Assembly: GCF_015221995.1 (NCBI RefSeq)
Contig: NZ_JADFFM010000001.1
Location: forward strand, 496,001 to 560,000
DNA: 64,000 bases
Source: Mucilaginibacter boryungensis
Lineage (GTDB): Bacteria > Bacteroidota > Bacteroidia > Sphingobacteriales > Sphingobacteriaceae
Direction of reading: 5' to 3'
The notes under the pieces were generated by a model, which saw only the letters and a list, made by a program, of their open reading frames with translations, was not told where the DNA came from and ran no database searches. The position numbers and the translations under genes were made by a program. The stretch's first letter is position 1, and each line of letters opens with the position of its first letter. Positions 8,619 through 16,963 of the stretch are shown here, piece after piece.

Positions 8619-8623
8619 CGCCC

Positions 8624-8995
8624 ATGGAAGCACAAAGTTCGGCAATTAATTATTTGCCTATTGTTATACAAATGCTGGTAGCGGTTGGCTTTGCCGTAGG
8701 TACCATGTTTGCCACACACTATCTTGGTCCTAAAAGAAAGACTAAAGATAAACTTACCCCGTTTGAATCGGGTGTAGAGGTGGTAGGTAACGCGCGTACA
8801 CCAATATCTATCAAATATTTTTTGGTAGCTATATTATTTGTGCTGTTTGATGTGGAAGTAATATTTATGTATCCATGGGCTGTAAACTTTAGGGAAATGG
8901 GTGTAGAAGGGTTGGTAGAGATGTTTATTTTTATGGCTACACTACTGCTGGGCTTCATTTATATCCTGAAAAAGAAGGCCCTGGATTGGGATTAA
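8624..8995 (+). CDS. nuoA: NADH-quinone oxidoreductase subunit A
   Basis: Small membrane subunit of complex I, 123 residues with three membrane helices (about 8-30, 64-84, 94-114). The KTKDKLTPFESGVEVVGNARTPISIKYFLVAILFVLFDVEVIF region is diagnostic of NuoA; the acidic FDVEVIFMYPWA segment sits in the second helix. The start at 8624 is chosen over an in-frame ATG at 8576 because the latter lies inside the preceding terminator. It opens the nuo cluster and is 115 bases from nuoB. Confidence 0.95.
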   Translation: MEAQSSAINYLPIVIQMLVAVGFAVGTMFATHYLGPKRKTKDKLTPFESGVEVVGNARTPISIKYFLVAILFVLFDVEVIFMYPWAVNFREMGVEGLVEMFIFMATLLLGFIYILKKKALDWD

Positions 8996-9035
8996 TTAGA
9001 TTGATTCTAAATATGTTCCCCTTATCATAGTGTAC

Positions 9036-9065
9036 TTTTAACAACGTTTAATTATTGTAAATTTG
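9036..9065 (+). promoter_or_regulatory. Putative second nuo promoter upstream of nuoB
   Basis: TTTT (9036-9039), an 18-base spacer and TAAATTTG (9058-9065) match the Bacteroidota pattern, 45 bases before the nuoB start. This would allow nuoB-N to be transcribed separately from nuoA. Confidence 0.45.
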
Positions 9066-9110
9066 CCCGTCAGTTTTTTTGCTGGCAGGCTTTACTTATT
9101 TGTTTAAGTG

Positions 9111-9653
9111 ATGAGTGATATTCAAATTGTTAACGCGCCTGCGGGTGTTGAAGGTCAGGGCTTTTTTGCTACTAAGCTTGATGAAGCCGTGGGTTTAGCG
9201 CGTTCATATTCATTATGGCCATTGCCATTTGCTACCTCATGCTGTGGTATCGAGTTTATGGCAACCATGGCATCGCACTATGACCTTTCCCGTTTCGGTG
9301 CCGAGCGTTTAAGCTTTTCGCCGCGCCAGGCCGATTTGTTGATGGTAATGGGCACTATATCAAAAAAAATGGGCCCGGTTTTACGCCAGGTTTATCTGCA
9401 AATGGCCGAACCACGTTGGGTAATGGCTGTGGGTGCCTGTGCATCAAGCGGTGGTATATTCGATACTTATTCTGTTTTACAAGGCATAGATGAGGTGATC
9501 CCGGTTGATGTTTATGTACCCGGCTGTCCGCCACGCCCCGAAGCTATTATTGATGGCTTTATGCAAATACAAAAACTGGTGCAAACAGAAGAGCGCCGCC
9601 GCCGCGATACACCGGAATATCAAAAACTATTAGCATCATACGGGATCCAATAA
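9111..9653 (+). CDS. nuoB: NADH-quinone oxidoreductase subunit B
   Basis: Peripheral-arm subunit that holds the N2 [4Fe-4S] cluster, the last electron carrier before quinone. The 180-residue product shows the tandem cysteine motif CCGIEFMA, then GACASSGGIF and PGCPPRPE, which together supply the N2 ligands. The ATG at 9111 is preferred; a GTG at 9108 directly before it is an alternative. The gene is 2 bases from nuoC. Confidence 0.97.
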   Translation: MSDIQIVNAPAGVEGQGFFATKLDEAVGLARSYSLWPLPFATSCCGIEFMATMASHYDLSRFGAERLSFSPRQADLLMVMGTISKKMGPVLRQVYLQMAEPRWVMAVGACASSGGIFDTYSVLQGIDEVIPVDVYVPGCPPRPEAIIDGFMQIQKLVQTEERRRRDTPEYQKLLASYGIQ

Positions 9654-9655
9654 TA

Positions 9656-10159
9656 ATGAGCACTATAACTAACGAAGAAATTATTGGGCTGATTGCCGCT
9701 AAATTTGGTGATACCGTACTAACTGAAGGCGAACCCTATGGTTTACTGACCATACAAACCGGCCGCGAGCAGATCATCGACCTGTTGACCTTTTTGAAAG
9801 AAGACGCCACGCTTAAGTTTGGCTTTTTGACTGATATCACCGCTATACACTACCCTGAACTGGAAAAACAAACCGGGGTGATCTATCATCTGCATAGTCT
9901 GCAAAACAATATCCGCATCAGGATAAAAGTATTTTTGGCAGATGGCGATGTACATATACCTACCGCCACCGTTTTATGGGATGGCGCTAACTGGATGGAA
10001 CGTGAGACTTACGACTTTTTTGGAGTAGACTTTACTGGCCATCCCGATTTAAGAAGAATATTAAATGTTGACGACATGACGGTTTTCCCGATGCGCAGAG
10101 AATATCCGCTGGAAGACCCTAACCGTGTTGATAAAAAAGATTACTTTTTCGGAAGATAA
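9656..10159 (+). CDS. nuoC: NADH-quinone oxidoreductase subunit C
   Basis: Peripheral-arm structural subunit of complex I (30 kDa subunit family), 167 residues. The family signature RETYDFFGVDFTGHPDLRRIL lies near residues 117-137 and is followed by the conserved REYPLED segment. NuoC and NuoD are separate genes here, unlike the fused NuoCD of E. coli. The start is 2 bases after nuoB and the stop is 3 bases before nuoD, so the three are translated as a block. Confidence 0.95.
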   Translation: MSTITNEEIIGLIAAKFGDTVLTEGEPYGLLTIQTGREQIIDLLTFLKEDATLKFGFLTDITAIHYPELEKQTGVIYHLHSLQNNIRIRIKVFLADGDVHIPTATVLWDGANWMERETYDFFGVDFTGHPDLRRILNVDDMTVFPMRREYPLEDPNRVDKKDYFFGR

Positions 10160-10162
10160 GAA

Positions 10163-11374
10163 ATGGATAACCATCCTGTATTAACAGATAACGATCCGCA
10201 AAGCGAACTATCTACCCTTAATTTAGGGCCTACGCACCCGGCTACGCACGGCGTTTTTCAAAACGTATTGCAACTGGATGGCGAGCGTATTGTAAGCGGC
10301 GTATCCACCATAGGGTATATACACCGGGCATTTGAAAAAATTGCCGAACACCGCCCGTTTTACCAAATTACCCCGCTAACGGACAGGTTGAACTACTGCT
10401 CGTCGCCAATCAACAACATGGGCTGGCATATGACGGTAGAAAAACTGCTGAACATACAATTGCCAAAGCGTGTAGAATACCTGCGCATTATTGTAATGGA
10501 GCTGGCGCGTATTGCCGACCATATTGTATGTAACGGTGTATTGGGTGTTGATACCGGCGCTTTCACAGGTTTCCTTTACATGATGGAATTCCGTGAGCAC
10601 ATTTACGAAATATATGAGGAAATTTGCGGATCGCGCTTAACTACTAACGTAGGCCGTATAGGCGGATTCGAGCGCAATTTCAACGATATATTTTTCCGCA
10701 AGGTGCGTAAGTTCCTGGAAGATTTTCCTAAAGGTTTAGCCGAGTTTGAAAATTTGTTCAACCGTAACCGCATATTTATTGATCGTACTAAAGGTGTGGC
10801 TGCCGTTACCCCCGAAGCGGCTTTAAACTATAGCTGGACTGGTCCTTTATTGCGTGCCGCAGGTGTAGATTATGACGTGAGGGCCATGAACCCTTATTCA
10901 TCGTATCAGGATTTGGATTTTGAAGTACCCGTAGGTACCAGTGGCGATGTTTATGATCGTTTTTTGGTACGTAACGAAGAAATGAAGCAGAGTATGCGCA
11001 TGATAGATCAGTGCTTGAAGCTGATCGAGAAGGAAAACCCAACTATCTTCCACGCCGATGTCCCTGCTTATTACCTGCCTCCGAAAGAAGAAGTTTATAA
11101 TAATATGGAAGCCTTGATCTACCACTTCAAAATAGTGATGGGCGAGGTAGAAACCCCTGTTGGCGAAGTTTACCATTCGGTTGAAGGCGCTAACGGCGAA
11201 TTAGGTTTTTATTTGGTTAACGATGGCGGCCGTTCGCCATACCGTTTGCATTTTCGCAGGCCAAGTTTCATTAATTACCAGATGTACGCGCCAATGAGCC
11301 GCGGCATGCTGTTATCTGATGCGATTATTAACATGAGTAGTTTAAACATTATAGCCGGAGAGTTAGATGCTTAG
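10163..11374 (+). CDS. nuoD: NADH-quinone oxidoreductase subunit D
   Basis: The 49 kDa-type subunit that forms the quinone-binding pocket together with NuoB; 403 residues, normal for an unfused NuoD. The N-terminal NLGPTHPATHGVF motif (near residues 20-32) carries the histidine that lines the quinone site, and the C-terminal GRSPYRLHFRRPSFINYQ segment is conserved. Its last 8 bases overlap nuoE, suggesting translational coupling. Confidence 0.97.
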   Translation: MDNHPVLTDNDPQSELSTLNLGPTHPATHGVFQNVLQLDGERIVSGVSTIGYIHRAFEKIAEHRPFYQITPLTDRLNYCSSPINNMGWHMTVEKLLNIQLPKRVEYLRIIVMELARIADHIVCNGVLGVDTGAFTGFLYMMEFREHIYEIYEEICGSRLTTNVGRIGGFERNFNDIFFRKVRKFLEDFPKGLAEFENLFNRNRIFIDRTKGVAAVTPEAALNYSWTGPLLRAAGVDYDVRAMNPYSSYQDLDFEVPVGTSGDVYDRFLVRNEEMKQSMRMIDQCLKLIEKENPTIFHADVPAYYLPPKEEVYNNMEALIYHFKIVMGEVETPVGEVYHSVEGANGELGFYLVNDGGRSPYRLHFRRPSFINYQMYAPMSRGMLLSDAIINMSSLNIIAGELDA

Positions 11375-11894
11375 AGTTGAAGATACTGAACAAACGCCTG
11401 TTAACTTTAGCACTGAGTTAATTGCCCAGTTTGCTGATATCGTAAGCAGGTATCCGGAAGGCCGTCAAAAATCGGGCTTATTGCCTATACTGCACCTGGT
11501 ACAGGCTGAATACGGCTGGTTAAGCGTACCTGCCATGGATAAAGTAGCCGAATACCTTAACATTTTACCAATTGAGGTTTACGAGGTAGCTACTTTTTAT
11601 ACTATGTACTTTATGCGCCCGCAAGGCAAATATGTACTTGAAGTTTGCCGCACCGGCCCTTGCGAAATTGTTGGCGCCGGCAAAATAATGGATTACATTG
11701 AAAATAAACTGGGCGTTAAAGAAGGTGAAATTACCCCCGACGGTTTATTTAGCTGGCGCGGTGTAGAATGCCTTGCTGCCTGTGGCTTTGGCCCGGTGCT
11801 GCAAATTGGCCCTGAATATACTTTTTACGAAAACCTGACCCCCGAATCGGTTGATAAACTGATTGGTGATCTGAAAGCTAAAGCGAGCAACTAA
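11367..11894 (+). CDS. nuoE: NADH-quinone oxidoreductase subunit E
   Basis: 24 kDa-type subunit carrying the [2Fe-2S] cluster N1a next to the FMN site of NuoF; 175 residues. The four cluster cysteines are visible as Cys94, Cys99, Cys135 and Cys139 in the CRTGPC and CLAAC motifs. Presence of NuoE and NuoF shows this is the NADH-oxidising 14-subunit type (13 genes plus none fused here) rather than the 11-subunit form lacking the NADH module. It overlaps nuoD by 8 bases and is 1 base from nuoF. Confidence 0.96.
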   Translation: MLRVEDTEQTPVNFSTELIAQFADIVSRYPEGRQKSGLLPILHLVQAEYGWLSVPAMDKVAEYLNILPIEVYEVATFYTMYFMRPQGKYVLEVCRTGPCEIVGAGKIMDYIENKLGVKEGEITPDGLFSWRGVECLAACGFGPVLQIGPEYTFYENLTPESVDKLIGDLKAKASN

Positions 11895-11895
11895 G

Positions 11896-13260
11896 ATGGG
11901 ACGCAAATTATTATTAGAACATATTAACGTACCCGGCATTAATACTTTTGATGTTTACCGTCAAAAAGGTGGTTACCGCTCGGTAGAAAAAGCCCTGAAA
12001 ACTTTGACACCTGAAGAAGTGGTGGAAGAAGTGAAAAAATCAGGCTTGCGTGGCCGTGGTGGCGCGGGTTTCCCAACCGGTATGAAATGGGGTTTCCTGG
12101 CTAAACCGGAAGGTGTACCACGTTACCTGGTTTGCAACGCCGATGAATCTGAACCCGGCACTTTTAAAGACCGCTACCTGATGACCTACATCCCTCACCT
12201 GTTAATTGAGGGGATGATAGTAGGCAGTTTTGCCCTGGGTGCAAAAACATCATATATATACGTTCGTGGCGAAATGATGCCGCAGATCCGCATTTTGGAA
12301 AAAGCTATCGCCGAAGCCAAAGCAGCCGGATTTTTGGGCAAAAATATATTAGGCACCGGTTACGACCTGGAACTGTACGTACAGCCCGGTGGGGGCGCCT
12401 ACATTTGCGGCGAAGAAACCGCCCTGCTGGAATCACTGGAAGGCAAGCGTGGCAACCCGCGTATTAAACCGCCATTCCCGGCTATTGCGGGTTTGTATGG
12501 CTGCCCTACTGTGGTAAACAACGTAGAATCAATTGCTGCTGTGGTGCCTATTATAAACGATGGAGCTGAAGAATATGCTAAAATAGGCATTGGCAGAAGT
12601 ACAGGTACTAAGCTGATATCTGCTGGCGGGAATGTACGCAAGCCGGGTGTTTACGAAATTGATTTAGGCCTGCCTGTAGAAGAATTTTTATATAGCGACG
12701 AATATTGCGGCGGTATAGCTAACGGCAAACGCCTGAAGGCGGTAGTAGCCGGTGGTTCATCGGTACCAATCCTTCCCGCTAACCTGTTTATGAAAACAGC
12801 TAACGGCGAAGCCCGCCTGATGAGCTATGAAAGTTTAGCCGATGGTGGCTTTGTTAGCGGTACTATGATGGGTTCGGGTGGTTTTATCGCTTACGACGAA
12901 GACCAGTGTATTGTACGCAACACCTGGAACTTCACCCGCTTTTATCACCATGAAAGCTGTGGCCAATGCTCGCCTTGCCGCGAGGGTACCGGCTGGATGG
13001 AGAAAGTTTTGCACCGCCTGGAATATGGTCATGGCAAAATGAGCGATATGGATTTGCTGGTCGATGTATCTAAAAAGATAGAAGGGAATACCATTTGTCC
13101 GCTGGGCGACGCGGCTGCATGGCCGGTAGCCAGTGCTATCCGCCATTTCAGGGATGAATTTGAATGGCATGTGAGCCATGCTCATGAAGCAACGACACAT
13201 AATTTTGGCTTAGCTCATTACGCGGATCCGTTGCCGAAGCCTGAAGAGAAGGTAGCGTAA
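11896..13260 (+). CDS. nuoF: NADH-quinone oxidoreductase subunit F
   Basis: 51 kDa-type subunit that binds NADH and FMN and carries the N3 [4Fe-4S] cluster; 454 residues. The NADH-binding GLRGRGGAGFPTG loop is near residues 50-62, the FMN-binding NADESEPGTFKDR segment near 82-94 and GGGAYICGEETALLES near 165-180. The cluster cysteines are in ESCGQCSPCREG near 353-364 and the later CPLGDAAAW. It is followed by a palindromic repeat rather than directly by nuoG. Confidence 0.97.
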   Translation: MGRKLLLEHINVPGINTFDVYRQKGGYRSVEKALKTLTPEEVVEEVKKSGLRGRGGAGFPTGMKWGFLAKPEGVPRYLVCNADESEPGTFKDRYLMTYIPHLLIEGMIVGSFALGAKTSYIYVRGEMMPQIRILEKAIAEAKAAGFLGKNILGTGYDLELYVQPGGGAYICGEETALLESLEGKRGNPRIKPPFPAIAGLYGCPTVVNNVESIAAVVPIINDGAEEYAKIGIGRSTGTKLISAGGNVRKPGVYEIDLGLPVEEFLYSDEYCGGIANGKRLKAVVAGGSSVPILPANLFMKTANGEARLMSYESLADGGFVSGTMMGSGGFIAYDEDQCIVRNTWNFTRFYHHESCGQCSPCREGTGWMEKVLHRLEYGHGKMSDMDLLVDVSKKIEGNTICPLGDAAAWPVASAIRHFRDEFEWHVSHAHEATTHNFGLAHYADPLPKPEEKVA

Positions 13261-13278
13261 GGCTGAAGCCGGTTTGTT

Positions 13279-13354
13279 ATTGCGAGGAACGAAGCAATCG
13301 CGAACTATACAAGGCCACTATGCTTGTGTGCGATTGCCACGCTACGCTCGCAAT
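13279..13354. repeat. REP-like palindromic element between nuoF and nuoG
   Basis: An imperfect inverted repeat with outer arms ATTGCGAG / CTCGCAAT (13279-13301 with 13330-13354) and inner GCAATCGC / GCGATTGCC. The same outer arms occur at 52159-52237 and 63239-63322, so this is one copy of a dispersed family. It lies inside the nuo transcription unit. Confidence 0.75.
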
Positions 13355-13402
13355 GACATGGTGAAAATATAAAGAGAGAAAAAGAATTTTGACGAACATA
13401 AA

Positions 13403-14413
13403 ATGTCAGATAAACATAAAGTTACTATAGACGGGATAGCCATTGAAGTAGAGCCCGGGACAAGCATTCTGAACGCCGCGAGGCTGATTGGGGGCGATAT
13501 TGTTCCGCCTGCTATGTGCTATTACTCTAAACTGGAAGGCAGCGGCGGTAAATGCCGTACTTGTTTGGTGCAGGTAAGCAAAGGTTCAGAAAAAGACCCG
13601 CGCCCGATGCCTAAGCTGGTAGCATCGTGCCGAACCACGGTGATGGACGGTATGGAAGTGAAAAATATCACATCGCCCGAAGTTATTGAAGCGCGTAAGG
13701 GCGTAGTGGAAATGCTGTTAATTAACCACCCGCTGGATTGCCCGATTTGCGACCAGGCTGGTGAGTGCGACCTGCAAAACTTAGGTTATGAACACGGCGC
13801 GGCTAAAACCCGTTACGAATTTGACCGCCGTACATTTGAAAAAATTGACATTGGCGATAAGATACAGCTGCATATGACACGTTGCATCCTGTGCTACCGT
13901 TGTGTTTTCACGGCCGATCAGATCACCAATACCCGCCTGCACGGTATATTAAACCGTGGCGACCACTCTGAAATATCTACCTACATCAGCAAAGCGGTTG
14001 ATAACGATTTCTCAGGAAACGTAATTGATGTTTGCCCGGTAGGTGCGTTAACCGACAGGACTTTCCGCTTTAAAAACCGGGTTTGGTTTACTAAACCTGT
14101 AGAGGCCCACCGCGATTGCGATCACGAAAAATGTAACGGTAAAGTAACCCTGTGGTATAAAGGCGAAGAGGTGCTACGTGTTACCGCCCGCAAAGATGAA
14201 TATGGCGAGGTTGAGGAATTTATATGCAATACCTGCCGCTTTGATAAAAAGAAAACCAGCGATTGGGTAATTGAAGGCCCGCGTAAGGTATCGCACAAAT
14301 CGGTGATCAGCGCAAACCATTATGATACGCTGAAACCACTGCCGGTAGTAAAAACCAACCCGCTGCTGCAGGGAGCTAACAAGGAACAATTTGAACGAGA
14401 CACACGCTTATAA
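13403..14413 (+). CDS. nuoG: NADH-quinone oxidoreductase subunit G, short form
   Basis: Iron-sulfur subunit of the NADH module, 336 residues. The [2Fe-2S] ligands are Cys39, Cys51, Cys54 and Cys76. The His-ligated [4Fe-4S] motif is His109, Cys113, Cys116 and Cys122. A second [4Fe-4S] site is Cys161, Cys164, Cys167 and Cys211. The protein ends soon after this region and lacks the large molybdopterin-oxidoreductase-like domain of E. coli NuoG (about 900 residues). Extra cysteines around 240-280 (CDHEKC, CNTC) may be structural. Its stop shares one base with the nuoH start. Confidence 0.93.
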   Translation: MSDKHKVTIDGIAIEVEPGTSILNAARLIGGDIVPPAMCYYSKLEGSGGKCRTCLVQVSKGSEKDPRPMPKLVASCRTTVMDGMEVKNITSPEVIEARKGVVEMLLINHPLDCPICDQAGECDLQNLGYEHGAAKTRYEFDRRTFEKIDIGDKIQLHMTRCILCYRCVFTADQITNTRLHGILNRGDHSEISTYISKAVDNDFSGNVIDVCPVGALTDRTFRFKNRVWFTKPVEAHRDCDHEKCNGKVTLWYKGEEVLRVTARKDEYGEVEEFICNTCRFDKKKTSDWVIEGPRKVSHKSVISANHYDTLKPLPVVKTNPLLQGANKEQFERDTRL

Positions 14414-15477
14414 TGGAATTAGCACAAATAGGAATTAAGGCAGGGTTAGTAGTTATTATTTTCGCCATTAGTTTGGTAATGGCCATGTACAGCACCTATG
14501 CCGAGCGTAAAGTTGCCGCGTTTTTGCAGGATAGGGTAGGCCCTAACCGCGCCGGTAAATGGGGTATTTTACAACCCCTGGCCGATGGTGGCAAGATGTT
14601 TATGAAAGAAGAGATCATCCCCACAAGGGCAAGTGGCCTGCTGTTTATAGTTGGCCCAGCGCTGGCTATCATGACGGCCTGTATAGGCTCGGCGGTGATA
14701 CCTTGGGGACAAAAAATTGTAGCGGGTAATACTATTATCGATTTGCAGGTGACCGACATCAATGTAGGTATCCTGTACATTTTTGGTGTAGTATCGCTGG
14801 GAGTGTATGGTATTATGATAGGTGGCTGGGCATCAAACAATAAATATTCACTGTTAGGGGCTATCCGCGCGGCATCGCAAAATATCAGCTACGAAATTTC
14901 AATGGGCTTATCTATCATCGCTTTGCTGATGGTAACTGGCACTTTAAGCCTTAAAGAAATTGCCGAACAGCAGCACAGCTGGCATTGGAATGTGCTTTAT
15001 CAGCCGCTCGGTTTCCTGTTGTTTTTAGTATGCGCTTTCGCGGAGACCAATCGTTCACCGTTTGATTTACCTGAGTGCGAAACCGAACTGGTAGGTGGTT
15101 ATCATACCGAATATTCATCAATGAAACTCGGCTTCTACCTGTTTGCTGAATACATCAACATGTTCATTTCATCTGCAGTGATGGCTACTTTATACTTTGG
15201 GGGTTACAATTATCCTGGTATGAGCTGGATGGCCGGGCACATGGCTGTGTGGATGCCTCATGCTGCCCCTGTTATCGTCCCGCTAATTGGCACTGCTGTA
15301 TTGTTTGCTAAAATTGTCCTGTTCATTTTCTTCTTTATGTGGGTACGCTGGACCATCCCGCGTTTCCGTTACGACCAGTTGATGGACCTTGGCTGGAAAA
15401 TATTAATACCGCTGGCTATCACCAACATTGTACTTACCGGTGCCTGGATCACTGTTCACGATAAATTTTTTAAGTAA
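14413..15477 (+). CDS. nuoH: NADH-quinone oxidoreductase subunit H
   Basis: Membrane subunit that joins the peripheral and membrane arms and forms part of the quinone cavity; 354 residues with about eight helices. Typical motifs are YAERKVAAFLQDRVGPNRAG near residues 27-46, the loop AETNRSPFDLPECETELVGGYHTEYSSMKLG near 213-243, and the C-terminal RWTIPRFRYDQLMDLGWK. The one-base stop/start overlap (TAATG) with nuoG indicates coupling. Confidence 0.97.
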   Translation: MELAQIGIKAGLVVIIFAISLVMAMYSTYAERKVAAFLQDRVGPNRAGKWGILQPLADGGKMFMKEEIIPTRASGLLFIVGPALAIMTACIGSAVIPWGQKIVAGNTIIDLQVTDINVGILYIFGVVSLGVYGIMIGGWASNNKYSLLGAIRAASQNISYEISMGLSIIALLMVTGTLSLKEIAEQQHSWHWNVLYQPLGFLLFLVCAFAETNRSPFDLPECETELVGGYHTEYSSMKLGFYLFAEYINMFISSAVMATLYFGGYNYPGMSWMAGHMAVWMPHAAPVIVPLIGTAVLFAKIVLFIFFFMWVRWTIPRFRYDQLMDLGWKILIPLAITNIVLTGAWITVHDKFFK

Positions 15478-15486
15478 GAAATTGAG

Positions 15487-15984
15487 ATGGAACCACTAAG
15501 TAATAAACGGAAAGTTTTAGATTTTAAGCCATTGACGCTGGCCGAGCGTTCGTACCTGCCGGCTATTGCCAAAGGTATGGCTATCACCATAAAGCACTTT
15601 TTCAAAAAGCCGGTAACTATTAGTTATCCCGAGCAAAAACGTGAGTTCTCTGAAAACTTCAGGGGCATGCACTCGCTTAAGCGCGATGAGAACGGTGCCG
15701 AGCGTTGTACAGCTTGCGGTTTGTGCGCCTTATCATGCCCGGCTGAAGCTATTACCATGACAGCCGCCGAACGCCAGAAAGGTGAGGAGCATTTATATCG
15801 CGAAGAAAAATACGCTGCCGTATACGAAATAAATATGCTGCGCTGCATTTTTTGCGGCCTGTGCGAGGAGGCTTGCCCCAAAGAAGCGATTTATCTTGAT
15901 GGCGATATTGTACCATCGGATATGCTGCGGAAAGACTTTATTTACGGTAAAGACAAATTAGTAGAGGCACCCTTAAATCAATAG
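15487..15984 (+). CDS. nuoI: NADH-quinone oxidoreductase subunit I
   Basis: Ferredoxin-like subunit carrying clusters N6a and N6b between NuoG and NuoB; 165 residues. The two CxxCxxCxxxCP motifs are CTACGLCALSCP (near 75-86) and CIFCGLCEEACP (near 118-129). It lies 9 bases after nuoH. An internal promoter-like box sits between this gene and nuoJ. Confidence 0.97.
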   Translation: MEPLSNKRKVLDFKPLTLAERSYLPAIAKGMAITIKHFFKKPVTISYPEQKREFSENFRGMHSLKRDENGAERCTACGLCALSCPAEAITMTAAERQKGEEHLYREEKYAAVYEINMLRCIFCGLCEEACPKEAIYLDGDIVPSDMLRKDFIYGKDKLVEAPLNQ

Positions 15985-15994
15985 AGAAGTTTTA

Positions 15995-16002
15995 TACCTT
16001 TG
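15995..16002 (+). promoter_or_regulatory. Internal promoter-like -7 box before nuoJ
   Basis: TACCTTTG is an exact match to TAnnTTTG, 42 bases before the nuoJ ATG and in the only sizeable gap (59 bases) of this part of the operon. The -33 region is poor. Confidence 0.4.
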
Positions 16003-16043
16003 CCCCGCTATTACGAAGGTTAAGGTGATATAGTAAACAACAT

Positions 16044-16553
16044 ATGAGTATATTTTACTTCATCGCATTTTTATCCATACTGTTTGCAGTGCTGGTTATT
16101 TCTGCAAAAAACCCGGTACATAGCGTACTGTACCTTATCCTTACGTTTTTCACCATTACCATCCATTATATTTTACTGAACGCGCAGTTTTTGGCTATTG
16201 TAAATTTTATAGTTTATATGGGTGCCATAATGGTGCTGTTCCTGTTTGTGCTAATGTTGCTGAACCTGAACGTTGATGCAGAACCGGCTAAAAGTAATAT
16301 TGTAAAGTTCGCCGGCGTAATCGGTGGCTGCTGTTTACTGGCTACGTTGTTCGGGTCGTTAAAATTGGCGTCCGCATCAAACCCGGTAGTGCTAAGTAAC
16401 CCCGGACTGGGCCTGGTTAAAAACCTGGGTAAAGTATTATTCACCGAATTTTTATTGCCGTTTGAAATTTCGTCCATCCTGCTGTTATCGGCTATGGTAG
16501 GCGCGGTTTTGCTGGCTAAAAGAGAAAAGCAACCTGATGGAAAGTTTTTTTAA
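16044..16553 (+). CDS. nuoJ: NADH-quinone oxidoreductase subunit J
   Basis: Membrane subunit next to NuoK and NuoA; 169 residues with five predicted helices. The [14 protein letters not shown] segment near residues 23-36 and the [22 protein letters not shown] helix containing the pi-bulge region are family signatures. The last 17 bases overlap the start of nuoK, an arrangement seen in many nuo operons. Confidence 0.95.
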   Translation: MSIFYFIAFLSILFAVLVISAKNPVHSVLYLILTFFTITIHYILLNAQFLAIVNFIVYMGAIMVLFLFVLMLLNLNVDAEPAKSNIVKFAGVIGGCCLLATLFGSLKLASASNPVVLSNPGLGLVKNLGKVLFTEFLLPFEISSILLLSAMVGAVLLAKREKQPDGKFF

Positions 16554-16866
16554 TACCGTTAGAGTAGTGCCGCTTAACCACTACATCATGTTAAGCTGCA
16601 TTTTGTTTTCGATAGGGGTTATTGGGGTATTGATACGTCGTAACGCCATTGTGATATTCATGTCGGTTGAGCTGATGCTGAACGCGGTGAACCTGCTGCT
16701 GGCCGTATTCTCGGTTTATCGCGGCGATGCCAGCGGACAAGTGTTTGTATTCTTTATTATGGCCCTGGCTGCTGCCGAAGTAGCTATTGGCTTGGCCATT
16801 ATAGTGATGATCTACCGTAACACCAGTTCGATAGATACGAATGTGTTGAATAAATTGAAATGGTAA
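16537..16866 (+). CDS. nuoK: NADH-quinone oxidoreductase subunit K
   Basis: MrpC-like membrane subunit involved in proton translocation; 109 residues with three helices. The [16 protein letters not shown] motif contains the essential membrane glutamate (near residue 46) and the later helix [17 protein letters not shown] carries the second conserved glutamate. It overlaps nuoJ by 17 bases and is separated from nuoL by a palindromic repeat. Confidence 0.96.
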   Translation: MESFFNTVRVVPLNHYIMLSCILFSIGVIGVLIRRNAIVIFMSVELMLNAVNLLLAVFSVYRGDASGQVFVFFIMALAAAEVAIGLAIIVMIYRNTSSIDTNVLNKLKW

Positions 16867-16867
16867 T

Positions 16868-16957
16868 AGCCCCCGGCCCCTGAAGGGGAGTAGGACGGCT
16901 TACTGAATAATATAATAAATAAAAACTTCTGTCCCCCCTTCAGGGGATTAGGGGGCT
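16868..16957. repeat. Palindromic repeat between nuoK and nuoL
   Basis: An inverted repeat with arms at 16868-16891 (AGCCCCC, then CCCCTGAAGGGG) and 16934-16957 (CCCCTTCAGGGG, then GGGGGCT), separated by about 42 AT-rich bases. Each arm also holds its own small palindrome. It resembles GC-rich intergenic palindromes common in Sphingobacteriaceae and sits just 6 bases before the nuoL ATG. Confidence 0.7.
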
Positions 16958-16963
16958 TGAATT

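Noticed and set aside
8576..8623. Upstream extension of nuoA from an ATG at 8576
   Set aside because: The segment overlaps the right arm of a perfect terminator and the nuoA promoter box; family members start near the ATG at 8624.
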